A stretch of 64,000 nt of DNA from Caballeronia cordobensis (GTDB lineage Bacteria; Pseudomonadota; Gammaproteobacteria; Burkholderiales; Burkholderiaceae): NCBI RefSeq assembly GCF_001544575.2, contig NZ_FCNY02000010.1:62001-126000 (forward strand), in the 5' to 3' direction. The position numbers and the translations under genes are program-made. This document shows positions 50,216 to 58,293 of the stretch, piece by piece. The stretch's first letter is position 1, and the number at the start of each line of letters is the position of its first letter. The notes beneath the pieces are model-generated. The model ran no database searches, was not told the origin of the DNA, and was given only the letters and a program-made list of their open reading frames with translations.

Positions 50216-51457
50216 ATGTCATCAAGTAGTGACGATTCTAATAAGAACCTGCAATTGCGAAAAACGGAACTCCACGATCCGTTGGACGACATCTTTGGCG
50301 GCGTTTCGGCAAGCGGCGCCGAACGCGCTAAGATCGAAAAGGTTGCTCGGCAGCTTTTCGGAGAAGGCGAGCAATTCGCTGATCTCATCGCCCAGCTCGT
50401 CGAGAACATGGTGACGATCGCTGAGGCTAGAGCGCGGATCTCGACCGACCTTAAAACGATCGGCGGCCTGCTTATCAACTCCATGCACCTGATCAAGAAC
50501 GTGATGGTCGCAGAGTCCGGCAACAAGACACATACGCTGCGGCGGGCGGCGACGTTGGGATTTTCTTTCTTCGACTTGGCTCTCGGCGTGAAGAAGCCCG
50601 CAGCGCGCCAGTACATGCGCTGCTACGAGGCATTCCTCGACAACACTGAGGCTATCCGCGTATTCAACGTGGGCGAACTGGACATTCTCGCTGCCGACCA
50701 CGTGACCGACGAGCAGGTTGCAGCGATTCTTGCGGCGAAAAAGGCCAACGAGCATATGACTCGCGAAGACATTCGCAAAATGTTGGCAACGCTGCAGAAG
50801 CAGGAAGAGGCCCTCGCGGATCGCCAAGTTCAGGTAGACAACTATAAGACCCTGCTCGAGGACAGCAAAACCGCTCAGCGAGTCGCCGAGGACGAAGCCA
50901 ACCGCCTTCAGCAACAGCTTGACGCCACCGCAAAACTGATCGCCGAAAAAGAGGCCCAGCTTCAGCGCATGGACAGCTATTACACCGGTCGGCAGGCGGG
51001 CCTCGCCAACCTTGAAAAGGACCTCGCGGACAAGGACAAGGAGATTGCGAGGCTGAACGACGAAAGAAACGCTTTGCTTAACCGGAAGCCGGAAGTCCAG
51101 ATCAAGGAAGTTGAGACGACTCCCGCTGGATATAAGAGCATTTCCGAATCACTGGAAAAGCGCAACGCTGAACTCAAACAGCTAGAAGAGCAGTTGGTCG
51201 AGAGGCGCGCCGAGTTGGCACGACTTGAAGCCGACAGGAAGAAAGAGGCCGGCGCCCTTGAAGCCGCTAACCGCGTTCAAGCAGCGATGCAAGAAGCGCT
51301 ATCTGCATTCGAAGAATTCGCGGGCAAGCTCACGCTGGCTCAGGTGGCGGTTCAAGCTTCCGATGGGCTTGGGCAGCACGAACCGTTGGTCCAGACGCTG
51401 GCCGCAATGATGCGCAAGCATCTCAGCGAGATCGAGACAGGTTTGCGAAAGCTGTAA
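50216..51457 (+). CDS. Coiled-coil protein, KfrA-like
   Basis: 413 residues from MSSSSDDSNKNLQLRKTELH, with GGAGAGAAGTT upstream. The N-terminal part (about 20-180) is helical and includes GVKKPAARQYMRCYEAFL and VTDEQVAAILAAKKANEHMT, resembling the helix-turn-helix of plasmid DUF3102/KfrA-type proteins. The rest (about 200-400) is a long coiled coil rich in Glu, Lys and Ala. Likely a DNA-binding or structural plasmid protein. It is the first gene of the activator operon, 67 bp before the FlhD-FlhD-FlhC gene. Confidence 0.75.
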   Translation: MSSSSDDSNKNLQLRKTELHDPLDDIFGGVSASGAERAKIEKVARQLFGEGEQFADLIAQLVENMVTIAEARARISTDLKTIGGLLINSMHLIKNVMVAESGNKTHTLRRAATLGFSFFDLALGVKKPAARQYMRCYEAFLDNTEAIRVFNVGELDILAADHVTDEQVAAILAAKKANEHMTREDIRKMLATLQKQEEALADRQVQVDNYKTLLEDSKTAQRVAEDEANRLQQQLDATAKLIAEKEAQLQRMDSYYTGRQAGLANLEKDLADKDKEIARLNDERNALLNRKPEVQIKEVETTPAGYKSISESLEKRNAELKQLEEQLVERRAELARLEADRKKEAGALEAANRVQAAMQEALSAFEEFAGKLTLAQVAVQASDGLGQHEPLVQTLAAMMRKHLSEIETGLRKL

Positions 51458-51524
51458 GACGTACCTGCCATAACGATAAGGCGGACGCGACGGGGTCGCA
51501 TCCGCCAGCAAAAATACAAATAAT

Positions 51525-52715
51525 ATGTCGATCACCACGCTTGATGCCGTTGAGACCAACATTGCCCTTCGGCAGTATCTCGCTGAGAAGATACAAAGGA
51601 CCAACTTTTCGCTGACCGCGGTTATCCATAAGGTACTCGCGCGGTACAGCAGCGCCGAAGCATTTTTTGGCGTCTCGTTTGACAACATGGAAACGTTCAA
51701 GGCGCACGCCGTACCGATGGCCAAGCTTATGAACATGCCGTTCCTGGCGCTGTCGCCGGCGCTGCAGGATCCTCGCGATTGGGCGACCTTTGTCGACGGG
51801 ATTATGTTTTCGACAGCAGTGTCGAAGCTTTCTTCATCGATGCCTTTCGTCGACGACGTGACCGCGCGCGATATTTTCCATTACAACTGCGCCTACGTCT
51901 CGCTGCTCAAAGACGTGCTGCACCAGAGTGTGCTCGCAGCGCCGCTCCTAGGTATCTCGTTCGAGTTAGCGGAATACCTGATGGGCTTGCCGATCGGACG
52001 GCTGGAAGCAGCGATCGGCGGAATCCGTTTCCCGCTGTATAGATGGCGGTTCGACGACGAGCGCTTCTGGCGACAATACGGCGCAGACTCGCTTACCGAA
52101 GAGGCCGTCGCTCACTATGTCATGCGCACCTCGAACCTTAAGCCGAGCGGACTTCCTTTCAAGAATCTCTGGTCCGACCTGCGGCTCGACCGCGCTAGAC
52201 GCGAGATCTACGCAAGATTGTTGATGACCCAGGGTTGTCGCGCTTCGACCGCCACGAACCTGTTTGGCGTGACTTCGGCGATCACTCGAAATACTTATCG
52301 AGAGATCCACGGCGTCAGCTCGCCATGCGGAAATAGTGCAAGCTCGTTGACGTGGTACGTCGAGCGTCCCACGCATCGACTCCAAGCAACCATTCTCGTA
52401 TGGCTCTATCGATGTGCTCTCAAAAACGGAGCGAACATTCCGGAAGCGCTAATTGCCTCCAACGACGTTCTCGACAAGATGTTCGGTAGTCGGCTCGCCG
52501 TTTCTGCTGACCGCGCGAACCATCTCACCCGCTCCATGGCGATCGATTCGAGGTTGAATGTCGCACCGTGCAGAACTTGCGCGACGGAATACATCTTGGC
52601 GAACGACGAAGGGAAGATCGAATTGGCGAAGGACTTCGTTTGTCCCGGTTGCACTGGAGATCTGAAGCCGCGCTTGACCGAGCCGAAGAGCAAAGGTCGC
52701 AAGGCCAAAAAATAG
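51525..52715 (+). CDS. FlhD-FlhD-FlhC fusion transcriptional activator
   Basis: 396 residues from MSITTLDAVETNIALRQYLA. Residues about 27-100 align with FlhD (SAEAFFGVSFDNMETFKAHA, DGIMFSTAVSKL versus GIMLSTRLL). Residues about 116-190 are a second FlhD-like unit (DIFHYNCAYVSLLKDVLHQS, LLGISFELAEYL, WRFDDERFW). Residues about 222-382 match FlhC, with Cys349, Cys352, Cys373 and Cys376 as the zinc site (CRTC, CPGC). The FlhD4C2 complex activates flagellar genes, and SetCD and AcaCD activate conjugation genes. Two such chains would give the D4C2 stoichiometry. Follows the coiled-coil gene. Confidence 0.85.
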   Translation: MSITTLDAVETNIALRQYLAEKIQRTNFSLTAVIHKVLARYSSAEAFFGVSFDNMETFKAHAVPMAKLMNMPFLALSPALQDPRDWATFVDGIMFSTAVSKLSSSMPFVDDVTARDIFHYNCAYVSLLKDVLHQSVLAAPLLGISFELAEYLMGLPIGRLEAAIGGIRFPLYRWRFDDERFWRQYGADSLTEEAVAHYVMRTSNLKPSGLPFKNLWSDLRLDRARREIYARLLMTQGCRASTATNLFGVTSAITRNTYREIHGVSSPCGNSASSLTWYVERPTHRLQATILVWLYRCALKNGANIPEALIASNDVLDKMFGSRLAVSADRANHLTRSMAIDSRLNVAPCRTCATEYILANDEGKIELAKDFVCPGCTGDLKPRLTEPKSKGRKAKK

Positions 52716-52736
52716 TCACAGAAAAAGGAGTTGTTG

Positions 52737-52907
52737 ATGCCGCATGAATTCAACGTCGAGGCCGGTCTAGTGGTCTTCTCCCGCGACGGCCGCCCTCAGT
52801 TCGGCTGGCTCGACTTAGTGACCGGCGAGTACCACGCCGAGTCCGACGGACGCTGCATCACCGATGCAATAGGTGCGATCGAGTTCCAATCAGACGTGAT
52901 GCACTGA
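52737..52907 (+). CDS. Small hypothetical protein
   Basis: 56 residues, MPHEFNVEAGLVVFSRDGRP, then a beta-rich stretch. AAGGAG 6 bases upstream. Compact, no membrane segment. Last but one gene of the activator operon. Function unknown. Confidence 0.6.
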   Translation: MPHEFNVEAGLVVFSRDGRPQFGWLDLVTGEYHAESDGRCITDAIGAIEFQSDVMH

Positions 52908-52910
52908 CTC

Positions 52911-53285
52911 ATGCAGGACTTCGCTTACCTCTTTCCAGACAGCGTCGCCGCGTGGCTCGAAGGCCGCGGCGACGCGCGATTCCAACGGTACGAGAGGCAC
53001 TACCGCGCCGATCGGGCGACGGCACAACCAAACGAAGCGTTCGACCTTGAGCGAAGCAATGTTCGTTTCGCCCAGCAATTCGGTTCAGGCCGGCGGCAGT
53101 TGGCGGCTGTGTCGAAAAGCAAAGCTTTTGGCGCGCTCGCGACTTTTCTCATTCTCCTTTGGGGCGGCACCGCACTCCTCTCTTCAGTCGGCGCGACACA
53201 GCCCGTCGCCGTCGCTGCGGTGCTAGGCGTCGTTTTCGTCGCCTTGAGGGTGAAGAGCTTTCGCGCTCGCGGGCAGAAGCGATAG
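52911..53285 (+). CDS. Hypothetical membrane protein
   Basis: 124 residues from MQDFAYLFPDSVAAWLEGRG. The N-terminal 65 residues are soluble; two hydrophobic segments follow (FGALATFLILLWGGTALL and PVAVAAVLGVVFVAL). The start codon follows the preceding stop by three bases. Unknown role. Confidence 0.68.
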   Translation: MQDFAYLFPDSVAAWLEGRGDARFQRYERHYRADRATAQPNEAFDLERSNVRFAQQFGSGRRQLAAVSKSKAFGALATFLILLWGGTALLSSVGATQPVAVAAVLGVVFVALRVKSFRARGQKR

Positions 53286-53495
53286 CAAACGGTTGCGATC
53301 AAACAACGGTGAGGAATTTCGAAGCCTTACCGGGTATTACAATGCCTGCGCCGCCGTTTGGCCAACGGCAATTTGCCAACGAGGAAAGCGGTTTCGCGGC
53401 GGACTTCCGAGTCGCCTTGACTTCGAACACCGCTCGATAAGATGAAAGTAAGCAGATCGCGGGGGCGACTGCAATAACTAGATCGGAAACAACAA

Positions 53496-54494
53496 ATGAC
53501 AATTCAGAAGAACTTCAAACTTTCGATGGCCGCGATCGCTGCATCGCTTTTGGTCGCTGCTTGCGGCGGTGGCGGTGGCGGTGGCGGCAGCAGCGATGCA
53601 TCGCCCGCGGCCCCGGCAAGCGGTGCCAGCACGCCTGCAACTACAACTCCGGCGAATCTGACTACGCCTCAGTATCCGGCCGACAGCTTCCATCTGGCCG
53701 CGTTCAACTTGCTCAACCAGCAGCGCCAGCAGTGCGGTTTCCCGGCCCTTCAGGAAAACACCGCGCTTGATCAGGCGACGGCGGCACACGCGCAGTACCT
53801 TGCAACGAACAACGTGTTTACGGATACCGAAGTGGCGGGTAATCCCGGCTTCACAGGCGTAAATTTCACTGATCGCGCAGCCCATTTCGGATATACGGCC
53901 ATCAACGGATCGATCGGGGTGTCAGGTGGCTTCTATACGCCCGCGACGTGGACGGAAACACAGTATGGTCAGCAAGCCGTATATGGCCTGATTTCGGGCG
54001 TATATCACATCATGATCGCGGCGTCGCCTACGAACACGGTCGGCATCGGCAAGGTCGCTACGACCTATAACGGTTTCCCGGAGGAATACTACGCGCTGAA
54101 TCTGACGAACTATCAGCAGGTCACGACCAACGCGCCATTGACTTTCCCCTGCCAAGGAACGACAGGTGTTGCATACTCGGCTGGCGGAGAAACCCCGGTC
54201 CCGCCGGCAACGTCCGGCAATTGGGGTACGCCGGTTGCTGTCGCGGGCAACCCAACTGACATCATCATCATGCAAACGGGCACCATGACGGATTCGTCGT
54301 CGCACGTGATCGCTTTGCAGGTTCTCGATTCGGCCAAAGACCCGAACAAGGTTCTTCCGTCGTGGATGGGCGTTGCATACCCGACCACACCGTTGTCCCC
54401 GAACTCGCAATACACGGTCTCGCTCACGGGTACGATTAACGGTGTCGCGTTCTCGCGTACCTTCAGCTTCACGACCGGCAACATCGTAGGCTAA
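53496..54494 (+). CDS. CAP/SCP-domain lipoprotein
   Basis: 332 residues. The signal peptide ends at LLVAAC with the lipidated Cys at 22, followed by a poly-Gly stretch and a Ser/Ala/Thr/Pro linker. The CAP domain (about residues 70-210) contains HLAAFNLLNQQRQQCGFPAL, ALDQATAAHAQYLATNN and AHFGYTAINGSIG, and the C-terminal 100 residues form a beta-rich domain (NSQYTVSLTGTINGVAFSRT). Probably surface-exposed. It is the only plus-strand gene beside the pilus operon. Confidence 0.87.
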   Translation: MTIQKNFKLSMAAIAASLLVAACGGGGGGGGSSDASPAAPASGASTPATTTPANLTTPQYPADSFHLAAFNLLNQQRQQCGFPALQENTALDQATAAHAQYLATNNVFTDTEVAGNPGFTGVNFTDRAAHFGYTAINGSIGVSGGFYTPATWTETQYGQQAVYGLISGVYHIMIAASPTNTVGIGKVATTYNGFPEEYYALNLTNYQQVTTNAPLTFPCQGTTGVAYSAGGETPVPPATSGNWGTPVAVAGNPTDIIIMQTGTMTDSSSHVIALQVLDSAKDPNKVLPSWMGVAYPTTPLSPNSQYTVSLTGTINGVAFSRTFSFTTGNIVG

Positions 54495-54521
54495 CAAAGG
54501 CTGCTTCGCAGAAAAACCAAT

Positions 54522-54542
54522 GCCGCCAGTCGATCTGGCGGC
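54522..54542 (+). terminator. Terminator of CAP lipoprotein gene
   Basis: GCCGCCAG-TCGAT-CTGGCGGC followed by TTTTTTC on the plus strand. Confidence 0.85.
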
Positions 54543-54615
54543 TTTTTTCTTGGTTCAACGTTGAAATACACGCCCTGAGGTAAAGCTCCGAAGCGTTCTG
54601 TTGGGGGCCGTTGCC

Positions 54616-55215
54616 TCAGCCGCCCGAGCCTGCGGTGTCCCCATAACCCTGGACATCGTAGCCATTTACTTCACCGGTACTATTGCTCGCCCTGCACATC
54701 GCATACTGGTAAGTGTTCGGAGATGTGTTGTAGGTGTTCGTAATATATTCAGTGTTGGTGCCGTCATTGAAGACTGAATTTTGTTGGCCCCACCCAGGCC
54801 AAAATCCGAGTTGCTGAGTTACATAGGTCCGGCAGGCTTGCTCGGGATTCCCTGTTTGCGGGTTAGCTGGTTGGCAATTCTGTCCGACCCACGCCGTCCC
54901 GTTCCACGATGGAGCAGCCGTCTGGTTAGTACCGCTCGGGCACGCTGGCGGTGGCGGTACATTGCAGGAGTAGCTCCAAGCTGTTCCTGTCCACACTGGT
55001 CCACTTGCAAAGCCGTATGCGCAATTAGGTTGTGGCGTGGCGCATTGATATCGCACACCGAGCTTCTGCCAGGAATACCCCGGATCGCAACCGGGAGCAC
55101 GCGGAACGCCGATGGGATTCTGGACCCATTCCGCGTTGGAGGTGACTGGAGCCGTCAGCACACCGCTAAGCGTCCCCATCAGCGCAAACGAGATTGCCGT
55201 CCTAATTCGCTTCAT
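54616..55215 (-). CDS. Secreted Cys-rich protein of the pilus operon
   Basis: 199 residues from MKRIRTAISFALMGTLSGVL, a signal peptide ending before NAEWVQ. The mature part has CDPGYSWQKLGVRYQC, CAYGFASGPVWTGTAWSYSC and similar repeats with paired Cys, fitting an extracellular beta-rich adhesin-like domain. Encoded immediately after pilV, so a minor pilus or adhesive component is possible. Confidence 0.65.
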   Translation of the reverse strand: MKRIRTAISFALMGTLSGVLTAPVTSNAEWVQNPIGVPRAPGCDPGYSWQKLGVRYQCATPQPNCAYGFASGPVWTGTAWSYSCNVPPPPACPSGTNQTAAPSWNGTAWVGQNCQPANPQTGNPEQACRTYVTQQLGFWPGWGQQNSVFNDGTNTEYITNTYNTSPNTYQYAMCRASNSTGEVNGYDVQGYGDTAGSGG

Positions 55216-55219
55216 GTTC

Positions 55220-56521
55220 TTATTGGTTTGAGTAGTTACAGCCAACGTCGATTTGCGCTTGCAGACCAAGCTGATCTTGCACAAGCGTATTTGCGCCGTC
55301 AGCGAGCACGTTATAGATTTGGAGCACCCACTGGGAGCCGTTCCAGCCCATCGCGTAGCGCGCGCCCGAGATCGGTGGATTGTGATTCGAATAATCGGTC
55401 GTCAGCGATTGCGGAGTGATGCGATACCACGCCGTGCCGCCGGGGCCGCATGAAGGAGGCGTTACGCCCCATCCGTTATACCAACCGCTGTACTGGGCAT
55501 CCGCCGACTGATTGCTCACCAAGGTGCTCGCACCGACCCAGTTGCCCCACTTATTGCACACGTACATGAGGTTGTTGCGGATCGTCACTCCGTTCCAGCT
55601 GCACTTGCTGGCGGTGTAGTTGATGTTCGCAACATTGCCATTGATCGTGTTGCCAGAGACTGTCCCCGACGAACTGACGTCCCCGACGTTGAGCCCGGCC
55701 GGTCCCGTTCCCTGATAGTTCTGCACATAGAGGTTGCCCTTGGTACGCACGGCTGCATTCACGCTGTCACCGTAGTACATCGCGCCGTTGTCGATCTGCA
55801 GGCTGTTTCCCGCCTGCAACTTCAAGACCTTGTTCGCGCCGAGCGTGACATTGCCGACGTTCTGCATGTCCTGATTATTCGCGTTCATCGTGCCTGTCAG
55901 CGGGAGCGCGCCATCACGGCGGTAATACGGCGAATTGCCGTCCGCACCGAATCCATTGATCGCGAGGACCATCCCAGCCTTGCTGCCTACTGGATTAGGC
56001 AATGTCCACCCGCCGTGGATGCCGGTGACCGTCGCAGGCGCCCGGTTTGTCGAGTAGCCGAACTGCGCTCCCCCGGCCGCAGCCAGGATACCGGCGCCAG
56101 CGATGTCGGCCGTCTTGTCTGTCATGCTGATAAGCGGCAGGCTTGGATAGATTTGCGACGCGATATGGCAATTGCCCGCTGCGGTCGAACAGTCGTCGGG
56201 CACAACGGCCAACGCGATCTGGTAAGTGCCGCCCCAGAACGGCCCATTCTTGAACGCGACCTTGTTATTCGACTGCGCGCTCAGTTGCGCCAGCGTCGGC
56301 GCAGCGATGGGCGTGGAAGTCGTCTGCGAATACCCCACTGGAATAAGCGAGGCGTAGTTGTTGGTGATGTAGCTGCCAAGCGCCGAATTGATCGACGCGA
56401 TGTTCTGCCCTTCGATCTGCAGCAGATTCTGGCGTTTGGCAGCGATGTCTTCCTTGATACCCTGTACCGTCAGCAAGGCCGCGCCGACGAGGACAATCAA
56501 CATCTCAAGAATGCTTCCCAT
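55220..56521 (-). CDS. pilV: PilV-like type IVb pilus tip protein
   Basis: 433 residues. N-terminal MG|SILEMLIVLVGAALLT is a prepilin-type cleavage and hydrophobic helix. The N-terminal pilin region and NNQDMQNVGNVTLG are typical of PilV minor pilins that carry the recipient-recognition C-terminal domain. The C-terminal variable part (Gly/Asn/Thr-rich) is a single version: I see no inverted shufflon segments downstream. Encoded between pilS and the 54616-55215 gene. Confidence 0.85.
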   Translation of the reverse strand: MGSILEMLIVLVGAALLTVQGIKEDIAAKRQNLLQIEGQNIASINSALGSYITNNYASLIPVGYSQTTSTPIAAPTLAQLSAQSNNKVAFKNGPFWGGTYQIALAVVPDDCSTAAGNCHIASQIYPSLPLISMTDKTADIAGAGILAAAGGAQFGYSTNRAPATVTGIHGGWTLPNPVGSKAGMVLAINGFGADGNSPYYRRDGALPLTGTMNANNQDMQNVGNVTLGANKVLKLQAGNSLQIDNGAMYYGDSVNAAVRTKGNLYVQNYQGTGPAGLNVGDVSSSGTVSGNTINGNVANINYTASKCSWNGVTIRNNLMYVCNKWGNWVGASTLVSNQSADAQYSGWYNGWGVTPPSCGPGGTAWYRITPQSLTTDYSNHNPPISGARYAMGWNGSQWVLQIYNVLADGANTLVQDQLGLQAQIDVGCNYSNQ

Positions 56522-56536
56522 GTCGGCGATCCGCGC

Positions 56537-57151
56537 TCAGGTACGGGTGGTCCACAGTCCCATCGACGCCATAGCACCGTTCGAGGCGCAAGCGGTAGCT
56601 ACTGTCTGCGGGTTGAATGTGACCGTCGGCGAGAAGATCGTTGTGCCGTTGACAGTTACCTGCGTGTAGACGGTGATCAGCGCAGCCGCACTCAGCGAAC
56701 AAACCGTCGATGTGACCGGGTACGTGAGGATCAGCGAATCATTTGAGGTAACGAGCGTGCCGACGGCCGCCGTCACTGTGCCATTGAACATGCCTTTGAC
56801 CGCCGACTTGTCCGATGCGACGCGCGAGCCCGCCGAATCGAACGCGTGATTCTGCGCGAGCACCGTGAGCGTTTCAGAGGAAAAGTCGGCATCGTTCTGC
56901 GTCGCGTTCAGGATCCCGGTGTGGAACATCTGTGCTTCGCTCTTGAACTGCGACGAATGAATCAGGTCGAGCACGTACTTACCGCCTGCATAGACGGCCA
57001 GCGCGAGCAGTGCGGCACCGGCCATCACCGCGCCTGCCTCAATCATGGACAACTCGCCCGACTGCTTCTTTGCGCGCGCAATCTTCAGGATGCGCGCTCG
57101 GCGTTCCTTAATCGGGTCGACTTGAACTGCTTGCGTGTTTTCGTTGGTCAC
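56537..57151 (-). CDS. pilS: PilS-like type IVb major pilin
   Basis: 204 residues from MTNENTQAVQVDPIKERRAR. A long basic leader ends KKQSG|ELSMIEAGAVMAGAAL, with cleavage after Gly and a hydrophobic helix. Globular Ser/Thr/Ala-rich C-terminal part with CSL...CASN pair. Fits the R64-type PilS prepilin, the main subunit of the thin pilus for liquid mating. Lies between PilR and PilV. Confidence 0.87.
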   Translation of the reverse strand: MTNENTQAVQVDPIKERRARILKIARAKKQSGELSMIEAGAVMAGAALLALAVYAGGKYVLDLIHSSQFKSEAQMFHTGILNATQNDADFSSETLTVLAQNHAFDSAGSRVASDKSAVKGMFNGTVTAAVGTLVTSNDSLILTYPVTSTVCSLSAAALITVYTQVTVNGTTIFSPTVTFNPQTVATACASNGAMASMGLWTTRT

Positions 57152-57162
57152 TTTGCTTTTCC

Positions 57163-58281
57163 TTAATAGCTTGAAGCGGCGGGATTTCCCGATGTGAGGT
57201 TGACGGCACCCGTCACGACGTATGAGCCAATGCCGAGGGTTAGAAACAGTGCAGCGGCAAAACCGAGTAACAGGAAGTGCGTCATGCGGGCGTTGCGCTT
57301 GACTGCTTCAACCACGCGATCGAGCGACTCGCGGCCTAGACTCTTAATAGCCGCTTCGAATTGATCGCGACCCGCGGCGTCGGTGATCGTGTCGACGATC
57401 GTGACCGAGAAGATGCCGGTATCGAGCGCGCGCATCGGCTCATCAGATCGAGCCGTCAGGCGTCGATTCATGATCTTCAGATGCCAGCGCAGCCACGGAT
57501 CGGCTGTCTTGAGAAGCCTGTCCAGCGCCGCACGGAGCGTGAGGTTTGAGTCGAACAGGCCCGCAAGCGAAACAATGAGCAGTGCCGCGCGAAGGTCGCG
57601 ACGATTGCGCCAGAGCAGCGGCATGCGGTCGAACTTGTCCCGCAGAGGCCCGGTCCAGCGCTTCAGGCTTGAGAAGTAAGCGAGCACGAGGCCGATGACC
57701 GCCGTGAGCGTGAGCCACCAGTACTCGTAGCAGAATGTGTCAACGTGATACAGGAACCGCCCAAGATCGGGCCACTCCGCGAGCGGCCGGACGTCGAGCA
57801 CTTGCGGGAAGATGACGCCACCGAACAACATGCAGTACGCGTACATATAGACCAACAGCAACGCCGGATAGGCCATCTGCACGGAGGTCGTCGACGACAG
57901 TACGCGCTTCGCCTTTGCCGCCATCTCCGCAAGTTCGAAGCCGCGAACGACGGCGTCTTCGCGCGAAGACTCATCCGCGATGTCCAGCAGCGCGTATTCG
58001 TCGCCCGGGATGAATGGCTTGATAGCTAGCGAGAAGCTTTCCCCGCGCTGCATGGTCTCGCGGATGCGCGCGAACACACGCCACTCGATCTTGCCTCGCG
58101 AGCGGCTACGCTTCTCGTACGTTTCAAGCCGGTCGAACAGCGTCTCGGTGTTGCGCAAACCCTTGGCTGCGATATCGAGACGCGTCTCGCGGTAGAAGTC
58201 CTCGCGGACTTTCTGAAACCGCCAGCGCGCGACGACCAACTGCTGCCGCACGGGCAGCATCTTTGCGAACGTGGTGATCAT
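57163..58281 (-). CDS. pilR: PilR-like inner-membrane platform protein (T2SF)
   Basis: 372 residues. Two T2SF-type domains: residues about 30-170 and 200-350 with LSSTTSVQMAYPALLLVYMY and LLIVSLAGLFDSNLTLRAAL and several transmembrane segments (AYCMLFGGVIFPQ, LTAVIGLVLAYFSS, FLLLGFAAALFLTLGIGSYV). Function: anchors the assembly ATPase and pilin in the inner membrane. Downstream of PilQ. Confidence 0.9.
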   Translation of the reverse strand: MITTFAKMLPVRQQLVVARWRFQKVREDFYRETRLDIAAKGLRNTETLFDRLETYEKRSRSRGKIEWRVFARIRETMQRGESFSLAIKPFIPGDEYALLDIADESSREDAVVRGFELAEMAAKAKRVLSSTTSVQMAYPALLLVYMYAYCMLFGGVIFPQVLDVRPLAEWPDLGRFLYHVDTFCYEYWWLTLTAVIGLVLAYFSSLKRWTGPLRDKFDRMPLLWRNRRDLRAALLIVSLAGLFDSNLTLRAALDRLLKTADPWLRWHLKIMNRRLTARSDEPMRALDTGIFSVTIVDTITDAAGRDQFEAAIKSLGRESLDRVVEAVKRNARMTHFLLLGFAAALFLTLGIGSYVVTGAVNLTSGNPAASSY

Positions 58282-58293
58282 GGAGGACTAGGT

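Noticed and set aside
55220..56521. Shufflon downstream of pilV
   Set aside because: No inverted 19-bp repeats or alternative C-terminal segments are visible around the pilV end.
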